From: Burkholderia sp. IMCC1007
GTDB taxonomy: Bacteria; Pseudomonadota; Gammaproteobacteria; Burkholderiales; Burkholderiaceae
Assembly (NCBI RefSeq): GCF_027257875.1
Contig: NZ_JAPVQY010000010.1
Span: 99,374 to 163,373, forward strand
Length of the DNA stretch: 64,000 nt
Direction of reading: 5' to 3'
The notes beneath the pieces were generated by a model that searched no databases, was not told where the DNA came from, and saw only the letters and a program-made list of their open reading frames with translations. Every line of letters begins with the position of its first letter. The stretch's first letter is position 1. Shown here piece after piece: positions 13,609 to 23,487 of this stretch. The position numbers were made by a program, and so were the translations under genes.

Positions 13609-14079
13609 TCAGAGCTCGGCTTTCAGTTGATTCAGCAGTTCGGCGTGGGCCGTTTGATCGACTTCGCGCTTCAGGATCTGCTCGGCGCCCTTGACCGCCA
13701 GCGTGGCGACTTCGCCGCGCAGCGCTTCACGGGCCTTCACGATTTGCTGATCCGCGTCCGCCTTCGCCTGAGCGATGATGCGGGCGGCTTCGGCATGGGC
13801 TTGAGCCTTGATTTCTTCGGCCACGGCCTGCGCGCGCTTTTCAGCGTCGGCAATGCGTTGTTGACCGTCGTTACGGGCTTGCGCGAGCTCCTGATCGACG
13901 CGCTTGTGCGCCGCTGCGAGTTCCGCCTGACCCTTTTCCGCGGCGGACAGGCCGTCGGCAATTTTCTTCGAGCGCTCGTCGAGGGCGTTGACCAACGGCG
14001 GCCACACGAATTTCATCGTGAACCACGCGAGGATCAGGAACACGACCATTTGCGCAAACAGGGTTGCGTTGAGATTCAC
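13609..14079 (-). CDS. atpF: F1Fo ATP synthase b subunit
   Basis: The 156-residue stator protein: one N-terminal membrane helix (about residues 5-25, [19 protein letters not shown]) followed by a long charged amphipathic helix (residues 35-140) that dimerises and reaches up to delta. The start is a GTG at 14077-14079, preceded by AAGGAAAC; no ATG fits the family N-terminus [10 protein letters not shown]. Confidence 0.96.
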   Translation of the reverse strand: MNLNATLFAQMVVFLILAWFTMKFVWPPLVNALDERSKKIADGLSAAEKGQAELAAAHKRVDQELAQARNDGQQRIADAEKRAQAVAEEIKAQAHAEAARIIAQAKADADQQIVKAREALRGEVATLAVKGAEQILKREVDQTAHAELLNQLKAEL

Positions 14080-14207
14080 GGTGTTTCCTTATCTGCTATT
14101 CCGGAAATTGAAACGAGGAGGAGCGCGTCGAAAATGAATTCGATTGGCGCTCGTCATCCGTTCCACCCTGCGCCGGCTTGTCGCTGACGCAAATCTTCCG
14201 AGAAACC

Positions 14208-15460
<1,253 letters not shown>

Positions 15461-15529
15461 TCACCGCAACACTCTATTGCGGGAACGCGCCTGCGCATGT
15501 TCCGGTCGAACCGCGCAAGGTCTCACAGC

Positions 15530-16066
15530 CTATCGCCAGGCCAACGCAATCCAGTACGTTTTCAGCACGAGCAGGTACGTAATGAGCAGGGGCACCCAAT
15601 GCACGCCGGGGTACCACACGGCAATCGCTACGAACAACGCGATCGTCGCTGCCATCTTGAGTACTTCGCCGATCACCCAACCCATCACGGTGTCGGCACC
15701 GCCTCGCCTCAAACGCGCCGCGAACAATGCGCTTGGCGCCCAGCCAATCGCTCCGCCCAAAAATGCGGATTGCGCAGCGGCGCCCGGCGGCTTCGAAGAA
15801 AACAGCCACCACGCCAGCGTTGCAACCAAGGACAGGACCACTTGCGCAATCACTACCCGGTAGGGCGTGACACGCGAGGGTCGGCTTACGTCCGGCCCGA
15901 ACAGCGTTTCCGCTTCGGCCCGCGTAAGCGGAACGATTGTTGTGTCGTCTTGCTGCTCGGCATCCCAGTCGTCGGCGGCTGCATTCCGCTGCGCGACAGC
16001 CGGTTCGGTGTTGCGGCGTGCGCTGTGCTCGTCGTGCCCATTGGGCGGCTGCTCCTGACTCGCCAT
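15530..16066 (-). CDS. atpI: ATP synthase assembly protein I
   Basis: A 178-residue membrane protein heading the ATP synthase operon. Residues 1-60 are polar and acidic (unusually long for AtpI), followed by four hydrophobic helices (from about VVIAQVVLSLVATLAWWLF to the end). AtpI helps assemble the c-ring and may supply Mg2+. The ATG at 16064-16066 has GGAAGG at good distance; the frame stays open upstream without a better site. First gene after the promoter at 16145-16173. Confidence 0.88.
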   Translation of the reverse strand: MASQEQPPNGHDEHSARRNTEPAVAQRNAAADDWDAEQQDDTTIVPLTRAEAETLFGPDVSRPSRVTPYRVVIAQVVLSLVATLAWWLFSSKPPGAAAQSAFLGGAIGWAPSALFAARLRRGGADTVMGWVIGEVLKMAATIALFVAIAVWYPGVHWVPLLITYLLVLKTYWIALAWR

Positions 16067-16144
16067 CGCTACCTTCCGCAAATTCCTGATCCGCCCCAAA
16101 CTTTCCGATAGCTTTCGGGGGTGCCTAACTAACAAATCCGGGCG

Positions 16145-16173
16145 ATTGTAAGCGATAGTTGCAGGTGATTCAA
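16145..16173 (-). promoter_or_regulatory. Promoter of the ATP synthase operon
   Basis: On the minus strand TTGAAT (16168-16173) and TACAAT (16145-16150) are separated by exactly 17 bases, so transcription should start near 16138, giving a leader of about 70 bases before the atpI ATG. Five of six bases in the -10 and four of six in the -35 match the sigma-70 consensus. Confidence 0.75.
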
Positions 16174-16625
16174 GGCTTTAGACGCGACAAAAATCTGCGT
16201 AAAACGCGCGCTCATGATGTGAAAAACGCGCGAAGCGGCGACGTACGATGACAGTTGTAAGGTGGGATTTTTGCGTCGGTACTTCTTGCTGGAAAAGTGC
16301 GGCCGCAACGAATGTCGCAGAGCCGATGTGTGACGCGCGCCCTGGCCGCTTCGCGGCAGCACGGGCAAAAAATTCACTGTGAGGTGACCGCAGGAAACAC
16401 TGCGGCACGGGGACGAGGAACAGGCCGAACGCTGTGACGACAGACTCACTCATCGCACGAGACGAGCGAATCGCGAACCCGCTCATTCATGCAATCAGTT
16501 GCAGCATCACCACAGGCGATCGACTGTGGATCGCCGGACTTATCCACAACGCGGCGACCACACGCAACGCTGTGCGCCCGCCCCGCGCAGCGAATCCAAT
16601 GCCTGTGCCACGCGCGAACGCAGGT
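16174..16625. other. Gap upstream of the atp operon with a perfect DnaA box
   Basis: About 450 bp without a convincing gene separate the atp promoter from the permease stop. TTATCCACA occurs at 16540-16548, with TGTGGATC, a weaker match, 15 bases to its left. No clear terminator for the permease/par operon was found here. Confidence 0.5.
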
Positions 16626-17756
16626 TCAGCCGTGCACGAGCAGCCATGCACCGAGCGCGGCGCTCGCCAGCGCAAACGGAATCGACACCAGGTGAAACGG
16701 CAGCCACATGCGCGGCTCCTTCGCGAGACGCACGGCGATCAGGTTCGCGAGCGAGCCGATCGCGAAGCCGAAGCCGCCGACCGATACGCCGAACGCGAGC
16801 GCACGCCAGTCGTGCGTGAATTCCGACAGCAGGATCGCGGCCGGCACGTTGCTGATGCCCTGTGACAGCACCGCGCCCGCGGCGAACACGCGCAACGGCG
16901 AATCGAGCTGTGCGTGCGCGATCGCATCGTGCACGACGGGGAGCGCCGCTGCGCTGCGCAGCACGACGAACATCAGCACGAAAATCAGCAGCAGCAGCCA
17001 GTCGATCTTCAGGACTGCATCACGTTTCGCGACGAGCAGCGCGATCACGACGGCGACGAGGCCCGGCACCGGATGATGCGCATCGGCGAGCAACACGAAG
17101 GCACCGAACAGCACCACCGCGAGCAACGCATGCATGCGCTGCACCGGAACCGTATCGACGTCTCCGGACAGGTCGAGCGGCTTCGCGCGAAACGCGCACG
17201 CCGTCAGCACGAGCAGCAGCCCCATCAATGCCAGCGCGAGCGGACCGAGCGTGACGACGAAACGGCCGAACGACACGCCGCTCAACTGCCACAGGAACAG
17301 GTTCTGGGGATTGCCGAGCGGCGTCGCGACGGACCCCGCATTGACGGCCAGCGCGACCGCGATCACGAGCCGCCGGAACGGCAGCGGCGTCAGCGCGCGC
17401 AGCGACACCATCAGCGGGACGACGACGAACAGCGCGACGTCGTTGGTGAGCCACATCGCGAGCGCAGCCGCGAATATGACGAGCAACATCGCAAGCCCGC
17501 GCTCGGAGTGCACGTGATGCACGATGCGATGCGCAAGCCACATCAGGCACCCGGACAGCTCGAGCGCCTTGGTCAGCATCAGCAGGCCCGCCAGCGTCAG
17601 TACGGTTTGCCAGTCGACGAGGCCGGCCAGTGCGGCAACTGGTTGCGGACGCAACCATTGAAGAATAATCAGCGCAAACGCCAGCACCGTCAGTACCGGC
17701 TCCTGCAACAGCCATCCGAGCCACCGGCGCGGCGCGGCCGCGCCCGTGTTTTCCAT
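16626..17756 (-). CDS. ArsB/NhaD-family (ion transporter superfamily) permease
   Basis: A 376-residue integral membrane protein with about ten hydrophobic helices. The pattern of two repeats with the motifs LTNDVALFVVVPL and then GNPQNLFLW in the first half, and a similar GISNVPAAILLSEF ... GSLANLIAVRLA in the second half, is that of the ArsB/NhaD/SLC13 group, which exchanges anions or cations across the inner membrane. The substrate is not readable. It starts 13 bp after the parB stop (GAGG before the ATG), so it is likely cotranscribed with par genes although unrelated in function. Confidence 0.72.
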   Translation of the reverse strand: MENTGAAAPRRWLGWLLQEPVLTVLAFALIILQWLRPQPVAALAGLVDWQTVLTLAGLLMLTKALELSGCLMWLAHRIVHHVHSERGLAMLLVIFAAALAMWLTNDVALFVVVPLMVSLRALTPLPFRRLVIAVALAVNAGSVATPLGNPQNLFLWQLSGVSFGRFVVTLGPLALALMGLLLVLTACAFRAKPLDLSGDVDTVPVQRMHALLAVVLFGAFVLLADAHHPVPGLVAVVIALLVAKRDAVLKIDWLLLLIFVLMFVVLRSAAALPVVHDAIAHAQLDSPLRVFAAGAVLSQGISNVPAAILLSEFTHDWRALAFGVSVGGFGFAIGSLANLIAVRLAKEPRMWLPFHLVSIPFALASAALGAWLLVHG

Positions 17757-17769
17757 CGATCGAACCTCG

Positions 17770-18663
17770 TTACTCTTCGGTTGCGACGTTGCCGCGCAGG
17801 CGCGCGAGAATGCCCTCGAGCGCATCGAGGTTGCCGAAATCGATCAGCACCTGCCCTCGCCCGCGCCGGCCGAGCTTGATCTTCACCGTCGATGCGAGCA
17901 GATCGGACAGCTCCTCCTCGAGACGGCGCGTGTCGCGGCCGCCGTCGTCCTTCGCACGCGCCTTCACCGCCGGCACTTCCTTCGTCGTATGCGCGACGAG
18001 CTTCTCGGTCTCGCGCACCGACATGCGCTTGTTGACGACCTGGTGCGCAAGCGTGATCTGCGTCGCCGCGTCGACCGCGAGCAGCGCGCGCGCATGCCCC
18101 ATGTCGAGATCGCCGGCCAGCAGCATCGTCTGCACCGGCGACGCGAGGTTCAGCAGACGCAGCAGGTTCGACACCGCGCTGCGCGAACGGCCGACCGATT
18201 CGGCCGCCTGTTCGTGCGTGAAACCGAACTCGTCGAGCAGGCGCTGAATGCCGTGCGCCTCTTCCAGCGGGTTCAGATCCTCGCGCTGGATGTTCTCGAT
18301 CAGCGCCATCGCGGCGGCCGCCTGATCGGATACGTCCTTCACGAGCACCGGCACTTCATCGAGACCGGCGAGGCGTGCCGCGCGGAAACGCCGCTCGCCC
18401 GCGATGATCTCGTACCTATCGGACGAAATCGGCCGTACCAGGATCGGCTGCATCACGCCTTGCGCGCGAATGCTGGCCGCCAGCTCCTGCAGGCTGCCCT
18501 CGTCCATCCGCGTGCGCGGCTGGTACTTGCCGGCCTGCAGCTTGCCGAGCGCGAGCGTGTTCGGCGCCCCTTCGATCTTCACCGCTTCGGTGATGTCCGC
18601 ACTGCCGCCCAGCAGCGCTTCGAGGCCACGTCCCAAGCCCTTCTTCTTTGGTACCGCGTTCAT
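17770..18663 (-). CDS. parB: ParB, chromosome partitioning CTPase that binds parS
   Basis: A 297-residue ParB. The N-terminus MNAVPKKKGLGRGLEALLG is the ParA-stimulating segment, followed by the CTP-binding core with GERRFRAARLAG, then the helix-turn-helix (GFTHEQAAESVGRSRSAVSN) and a C-terminal dimerisation domain ending RGRGQVLIDFGNLDALEGIL. ParB loads on parS and slides to form a partition complex. The ATG at 18663 is chosen because GAGGAA lies at good distance; another ATG eight codons earlier (18687) is possible. Two perfect parS sites lie 2-4 kb away. Confidence 0.95.
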   Translation of the reverse strand: MNAVPKKKGLGRGLEALLGGSADITEAVKIEGAPNTLALGKLQAGKYQPRTRMDEGSLQELAASIRAQGVMQPILVRPISSDRYEIIAGERRFRAARLAGLDEVPVLVKDVSDQAAAAMALIENIQREDLNPLEEAHGIQRLLDEFGFTHEQAAESVGRSRSAVSNLLRLLNLASPVQTMLLAGDLDMGHARALLAVDAATQITLAHQVVNKRMSVRETEKLVAHTTKEVPAVKARAKDDGGRDTRRLEEELSDLLASTVKIKLGRRGRGQVLIDFGNLDALEGILARLRGNVATEE

Positions 18664-18694
18664 GTCTTTCTTCCTCGCTTCGCTCATGTCCGGC

Positions 18695-19474
18695 TCACGA
18701 CACCTCGAACGCGCGCACGCGATCGATCATCTCGGCACCGAACTGGAGATACGCCTGCGCACCGCGCGAGTTGCGGTCGAACACAACGCCCGGCAACCCG
18801 TAACTCGGCGCTTCCGCCAGGCGCACGTTACGCGGAATCACCGCGTCGAACACCTTGTCGCCGAAGTGCGCTTTCAGTTGATCGGAGACCTGCTGCTGCA
18901 ACGTGATGCGCGGATCGAACATCACGCGCAGCAAGCCGATGATCTTCAGGTCGCGGTTCATGTTCGCGTGAACCTGCTTGATCGTGTTGACGAGGTCCGA
19001 CAGACCTTCCAGTGCGAAGTACTCGCACTGCATCGGGATCACGACGCCATGCGCGGCGCACAGCCCGTTCAGCGTCAGCAACGACAGCGTCGGCGGGCAA
19101 TCGATCAGCACGAAGTCGTAATCGTCGGCCACGTGCTCGAGCGCGGCCTTCAGCCGGCGCTCGCGGTTGTCGATGTTGATCAGTTCGATCTCCGCACCGG
19201 ACAGCTCGCGGTTCGCGGGCAGCACGTCGTACGTGACGCCTTCCGGACGCACGCGCGCGTCGGTCACCGCGACGCCGTCGACGAGCACTTCGTACACGGT
19301 CGACTCGCAGGAGGCCTTGTCGATCCCGCTGCCCATCGTCGCGTTACCCTGCGGGTCGAGATCGATCAGCAGGACTCGTTGCTCCTGCGCTGCAAGGCTT
19401 GCGGCGAGATTGACCGATGTCGTCGTCTTGCCGACGCCCCCCTTCTGGTTCGCAACGCAGAAGATCTTTGCCAT
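18695..19474 (-). CDS. parA: ParA, chromosome partitioning ATPase
   Basis: A 259-residue Soj-type ParA without an N-terminal DNA-binding domain. It has the deviant Walker A KGGVGKTTT (residues 11-19), Walker A' LLIDLDPQGNAT and Walker B VLIDCPPTLS. It forms an ATP-dependent gradient on the nucleoid that moves ParB-parS complexes and so segregates the origin region. It lies between rsmG and parB; the gap to parB is short. Confidence 0.97.
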   Translation of the reverse strand: MAKIFCVANQKGGVGKTTTSVNLAASLAAQEQRVLLIDLDPQGNATMGSGIDKASCESTVYEVLVDGVAVTDARVRPEGVTYDVLPANRELSGAEIELINIDNRERRLKAALEHVADDYDFVLIDCPPTLSLLTLNGLCAAHGVVIPMQCEYFALEGLSDLVNTIKQVHANMNRDLKIIGLLRVMFDPRITLQQQVSDQLKAHFGDKVFDAVIPRNVRLAEAPSYGLPGVVFDRNSRGAQAYLQFGAEMIDRVRAFEVS

Positions 19475-19524
19475 CGTTGGTGTGTTCCTCTTACTTCAAA
19501 CAAATGGCGCGCTACCGCGCGCCT

Positions 19525-20211
19525 TCAATTCGCTTCGGCGACCGCGACTTCAATCAGATGCCGTTCGGCATCGAGCATCGGCACCGCCAGCCGCATCGTC
19601 TGCTTCACGCGACTCCCTTCCGGCAGCCGGGCGATCTCATCGTCCGGGTGCACGCCCTTCATTGCCCAGATCGATCCGCCGGGCGCGACGAGATGTCGAG
19701 CAAGTTTAACGAAGTCAGATAGATCCGCGAAGGCGCGGGATACGATCATGTCGAATTTTTCCGGCACTTCGACGCCCGGCTGCAGCGATTCGACCCGGCC
19801 GGTGACGACCGACAGGTTCGAGAGCTTCAGCTCCGCACGCATCTGGGTCTGGAATGCGGACTTCTTCTGCACGATATCGTTCAGCGTCACGTGCCATTCC
19901 GGCTGCACGATCGCGAGCACGATCCCCGGCAATCCGCCGCCCGAACCGACGTCGAGCACGCGCGCCGACGTGCGGCCACGCAGATGCGGAACGATGGAGA
20001 GCGAATCCAGAATGTGCTGGATCAGCATCTGCTTCGGGTCGCGGATCGCCGTCAGGTTGTAGACCGCGTTCCACTTGCCGAGCAGCGCGACGTAGTCGAG
20101 CAGCTGGTTGCGCTGCGCATCCGTCAATGCGATGTCGAGCGCGGCCGTGCCGTCGACGAGCATCCGTTCAAGTACATCCCGATTAACCGCCGGCGCGCGA
20201 CGCGCCGTCAT
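19525..20211 (-). CDS. rsmG: 16S rRNA (guanine-527 N7) methyltransferase
   Basis: A 228-residue RsmG (GidB). The SAM-binding motif [16 protein letters not shown] is clear, as is the downstream segment with [10 protein letters not shown]. It methylates G527 of 16S rRNA, and loss gives low-level streptomycin resistance in many bacteria. The ATG overlaps the mnmG stop by four bases, so the two are translationally coupled. Confidence 0.95.
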   Translation of the reverse strand: MTARRAPAVNRDVLERMLVDGTAALDIALTDAQRNQLLDYVALLGKWNAVYNLTAIRDPKQMLIQHILDSLSIVPHLRGRTSARVLDVGSGGGLPGIVLAIVQPEWHVTLNDIVQKKSAFQTQMRAELKLSNLSVVTGRVESLQPGVEVPEKFDMIVSRAFADLSDFVKLARHLVAPGGSIWAMKGVHPDDEIARLPEGSRVKQTMRLAVPMLDAERHLIEVAVAEAN

Positions 20212-22178
20212 TGTTGCGTCGGGACGGTGCCGTCCCCCTGCTCGGTCGCCTCTGCGGCGGTGCCGTTACGGCGGCCGAGACCACGGCGCTTCAGGTGCAC
20301 CATCAGCAGCGAGATCGCCGCCGGCGTGACGCCCGAGATACGCGATGCCTGGCCGATCGTTTCCGGCCGGAACTCGTTGAGCTTCTGGCTCACTTCGAAC
20401 GACAGGCCGCGCACCTCGCGGTAGTCGATTCCGTCCGGCAGGCGCGTGTTCTCGTTCGCATCGTTGCGCTCGATCTCGCTCGCCTGACGCTCGATATAGC
20501 CTTGGTACTTGATGCCGATCTCGACCTGCTCCTTGATCTGCTCGAGCAGCACCGGATCGTCCGCAAGGGGCTCGGCAGGGCCGCACTCGCCGCCCTTCAG
20601 CCCGCACACGCCGTCGTAGCTGATGCCCGGGCGGCGCAGCAGTTCGGCAAGGCTGTACTCGTGGTCGATCGCCTTGCCGAGCAACGCGGTCGCCTCTTCC
20701 GGCGGCAGCGTCTTCGGCGTGACCCACGTCGACTTCAGGCGTTCGGTTTCACGTGAAACAGCGTCACGCTTCCGGCTGAACGCATCCCAACGCGCGTCGT
20801 CGACGAGCCCCAGCTCGCGGCCAAGCTCGGTCAGGCGCATGTCTGCGTTGTCTTCACGCAGGCTCAGCCGGTATTCGGCACGGCTCGTGAACATCCGGTA
20901 CGGCTCTGCCACGCCGCGCGTGACGAGGTCGTCGACCAGCACGCCCAGGTAAGCCTGGTCGCGGCGCGGGCACCATGCGTCCTTCTCCTGCACGTAACGA
21001 CCGGCGTTCAGGCCGGCCAGCAGGCCTTGCGCGGCAGCCTCTTCATAGCCGGTCGTGCCGTTGATCTGGCCTGCAAAGAACAGCCCGTTGATCGCCTTCG
21101 TCTCGAGCGACGCCTTCAGTGCGCGCGGATCGAAGTAGTCGTACTCGATCGCATAGCCAGGGCGCAGGATGTGCGCGTTCTCGAGGCCGCGCATCGAGTG
21201 CACGAGTTCGAGCTGCACGTCGAACGGCAGGCTCGTCGAGATCCCGTTCGGGTAGAACTCGTTGGTGGTCAGCCCTTCCGGCTCCAGGAAGATCTGGTGC
21301 GATTCCTTCGACGCGAACCGGTGGATCTTGTCCTCGATCGACGGGCAATAACGCGGGCCGACGCCTTCGATCACGCCGGTGTACATAGGCGAACGGTCGA
21401 GGCCACCGCGAATGATGTCGTGCGTGCGCTCGTTCGTGTGCGTGACCCAGCACGGCAGCTGCTGCGGATGCTGCTCTGCCCGGCCAAGGAACGAGAATAC
21501 GGGGATCGGATCGAGGTCGCCCGGCTGCTCGTCGAGCTTAGAAAAGTCGATCGAGCGGCCATCGATACGCGGCGGCGTACCGGTCTTCAGGCGGCCCTGC
21601 GGGAGCTTCAGCTCCTTCAGGCGCGCCGACAGCGACACGGCCGCCGGATCACCCGCGCGACCGCCCGTGTAGTTGTTCAGGCCAACGTGGATCTTGCCGT
21701 CGAGGAACGTGCCGGCCGTCAGTACCACCGCGCGCGCGCGGAAGCGGATGCCGATCTGCGTCACGGCGCCGACCACGCGGTCGCCTTCGACCATCAGGTC
21801 GTCGACGGCCTGCTGGAACAGCCACAGGTTCGGCTGGTTCTCGAGCCGATGGCGGATCGCGGCCTTGTACAGGATACGGTCAGCCTGCGCGCGCGTCGCA
21901 CGCACAGCCGGCCCCTTCGACGAATTCAGGATCCGAAACTGAATACCGCTCTCGTCCGTCGCGGCCGCCATCGCGCCGCCGAGCGCGTCGACTTCCTTGA
22001 CCAGATGGCCCTTGCCAATGCCGCCGATCGACGGATTGCAGCTCATCTGCCCGAGCGTTTCGATGTTATGGGTCAGCAGCAGCGTCTTCGCGCCCATACG
22101 CGCGGATGCCAACGCAGCCTCCGTGCCGGCGTGACCGCCGCCGACGACGATGACGTCAAATTCTGTGGGAAAAAGCAT
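20208..22178 (-). CDS. mnmG: tRNA uridine-34 5-carboxymethylaminomethyl modification enzyme
   Basis: The 656-residue FAD-dependent subunit of the MnmE-MnmG complex, which modifies U34 in tRNAs reading split-box codons. The dinucleotide fold [17 protein letters not shown] begins the protein; the family blocks [22 protein letters not shown] and [10 protein letters not shown] follow. First gene of the mnmG-rsmG-parA-parB run. A perfect parS site is embedded in its coding sequence at 20746-20759. The C-terminal ~40 residues, ending in [11 protein letters not shown], are low-complexity. Confidence 0.97.
   Translation of the reverse strand: MLFPTEFDVIVVGGGHAGTEAALASARMGAKTLLLTHNIETLGQMSCNPSIGGIGKGHLVKEVDALGGAMAAATDESGIQFRILNSSKGPAVRATRAQADRILYKAAIRHRLENQPNLWLFQQAVDDLMVEGDRVVGAVTQIGIRFRARAVVLTAGTFLDGKIHVGLNNYTGGRAGDPAAVSLSARLKELKLPQGRLKTGTPPRIDGRSIDFSKLDEQPGDLDPIPVFSFLGRAEQHPQQLPCWVTHTNERTHDIIRGGLDRSPMYTGVIEGVGPRYCPSIEDKIHRFASKESHQIFLEPEGLTTNEFYPNGISTSLPFDVQLELVHSMRGLENAHILRPGYAIEYDYFDPRALKASLETKAINGLFFAGQINGTTGYEEAAAQGLLAGLNAGRYVQEKDAWCPRRDQAYLGVLVDDLVTRGVAEPYRMFTSRAEYRLSLREDNADMRLTELGRELGLVDDARWDAFSRKRDAVSRETERLKSTWVTPKTLPPEEATALLGKAIDHEYSLAELLRRPGISYDGVCGLKGGECGPAEPLADDPVLLEQIKEQVEIGIKYQGYIERQASEIERNDANENTRLPDGIDYREVRGLSFEVSQKLNEFRPETIGQASRISGVTPAAISLLMVHLKRRGLGRRNGTAAEATEQGDGTVPTQQ
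20746..20759. promoter_or_regulatory. parS site inside mnmG
   Basis: GTTTCACGTGAAAC, the universal chromosomal parS core, occurs in full within the C-terminal third of mnmG. It lies 2.1 kb from the parB start. ParB would nucleate here and spread over the operon. Confidence 0.93.
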
Positions 22179-22678
22179 GGTGGATTCCGTACGCAGAGCA
22201 GCGCACGAACCTATCTGAGAAATGTATGGGCCGAATTATAGCGGGTTCGCTTTTCACCCGAAGCCCGTCCGAATGGTAGGGTCGGTTCGTTTCGCTGTTT
22301 TTTCGTCTTTTTTGCTGCGGAGCGGCGGGACTGTGGACTCGGTCCTGCTTTCGCACAGCCGGTCCGCCCTCTCGCGGCACATCGCCACGCTGTGCAAAAT
22401 CGGCTACCGGCGCGCGGCTGCAGTCGAGGGCGCTCCTCCTGGGCCCTTCCATCACAGTGTTTCCAATGGATGGCCCGATACTTATCCACTGTGCCGCCCA
22501 ACATGCAGCGGCGGAGTTCTGTCGGTCACGCAACTCACGTGACTCTGTGGTCCGGGCATCTGTCCACGATCGAACTCTTTCCCGCTCATCACAGAACTTC
22601 CGACTATTCCTTTGGTACTTATCCCCTGCCCCAAGCGACCGCCGGAGCAACCCATCACCCGGTGCCTCAAAACAAAAG
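22179..22678. other. Gap upstream of mnmG with its probable -10 element
   Basis: No convincing gene. On the minus strand TATAAT (22235-22240) lies about 57 bases before the mnmG ATG and is the likely -10; the -35 is poor. A near-perfect DnaA box TTATCCACT (8 of 9) is at about 22475. In many bacteria the segment before mnmG is the origin, but here the box content is weak compared with that at 49.2-49.45 kb. Confidence 0.5.
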
Positions 22679-22704
22679 CGGCGTGTTTCACGTGAAACAC
22701 GCCG
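22679..22704. promoter_or_regulatory. parS site in an extended palindrome, doubling as a terminator
   Basis: The parS core GTTTCACGTGAAAC (22685-22698) is the centre of a perfect 26-bp palindrome whose outer arms are CGGCGT and ACGCCG. On the minus strand the palindrome starts 28 bases after the livF stop and is followed by GCTTTTGTTTTG, so the same DNA can act as a hairpin terminator for the transporter operon. The site is 4 kb from parB. Confidence 0.93.
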
Positions 22705-22731
22705 ACCGTTTCCCGCCAACCGCACCGATCA

Positions 22732-23487
22732 TCAAGCCATTTTCTTCGCCAACCCGAGGTACGTCTCGATCACACGCGGATTCTGCGCCAACTCGGCCGC
22801 CGGTCCTTCGAGCGCAAACTCGCCCGTCTCCAGCACATAGCCGTAGTCGGAGATCTGCAGCGCGGCCCGTGCATTCTGTTCGATCAGCAGCGTCGCGACG
22901 CCCGTGCCGCGCAACGCGCTGATGATATGAAAGATCTCCTTCACGATCAGCGGCGCCAATCCGAGGCTCGGCTCGTCGAGCATCAGCAGATCCGGCTTGC
23001 CCATCAGCGCACGCCCCACCGCAAGCATCTGCCGTTCGCCGCCCGATAAGGTGCCGGCCGCCTGCTTGCGCCTTTCCTTGAGCCGCGGAAACAACGCAAA
23101 CACATGGTCGAGCTGATCCAGAAAATTGGCCTCGCCCGCCAGCTTGCGACGGTATGCGCCCAGCACGAGGTTGTCCTCGACCGTCATCGTGCTGAACAGC
23201 TCGCGCTTCTCCGGCACGAGGCACATCCCGCGCGCGACGCGCTGCTCGACGGGCAGCGCACCGACGTCGTTGCCGCGGTACACGATCTCACCCGACGCGT
23301 GGCCGGTCACCGGCAGCGCACCCATGATCGCGTTCAGCAGCGTCGACTTGCCGGCGCCGTTCGGGCCGATCACGCTGACGATTTGCCCCGCTTCGACCTT
23401 GATCGCGGCGCCGTGCAGCGCCTCGACCTTGCCATACCGGACCGCCAGCCCGCTTACTTCGAGAATCGGCATCGTCGTGTCCGTCAT
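22732..23487 (-). CDS. livF: Branched-chain amino-acid type ABC transporter, ATPase LivF (cluster 1)
   Basis: A 251-residue ATP-binding subunit. Walker [11 protein letters not shown], the signature [15 protein letters not shown] and Walker [14 protein letters not shown] are intact. It would pair with the LivG domain of the fused gene upstream to power import of a hydrophobic amino acid or related compound. The ATG overlaps the stop of the fused gene by one base. Last gene of its operon; the parS palindrome follows. Confidence 0.92.
   Translation of the reverse strand: MTDTTMPILEVSGLAVRYGKVEALHGAAIKVEAGQIVSVIGPNGAGKSTLLNAIMGALPVTGHASGEIVYRGNDVGALPVEQRVARGMCLVPEKRELFSTMTVEDNLVLGAYRRKLAGEANFLDQLDHVFALFPRLKERRKQAAGTLSGGERQMLAVGRALMGKPDLLMLDEPSLGLAPLIVKEIFHIISALRGTGVATLLIEQNARAALQISDYGYVLETGEFALEGPAAELAQNPRVIETYLGLAKKMA

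Noticed and set aside
22179..22678. Region upstream of mnmG as the main oriC
   Set aside because: Only one near-match DnaA box and no AT-rich unwinding segment with further boxes; the 49-kb gap is much stronger.
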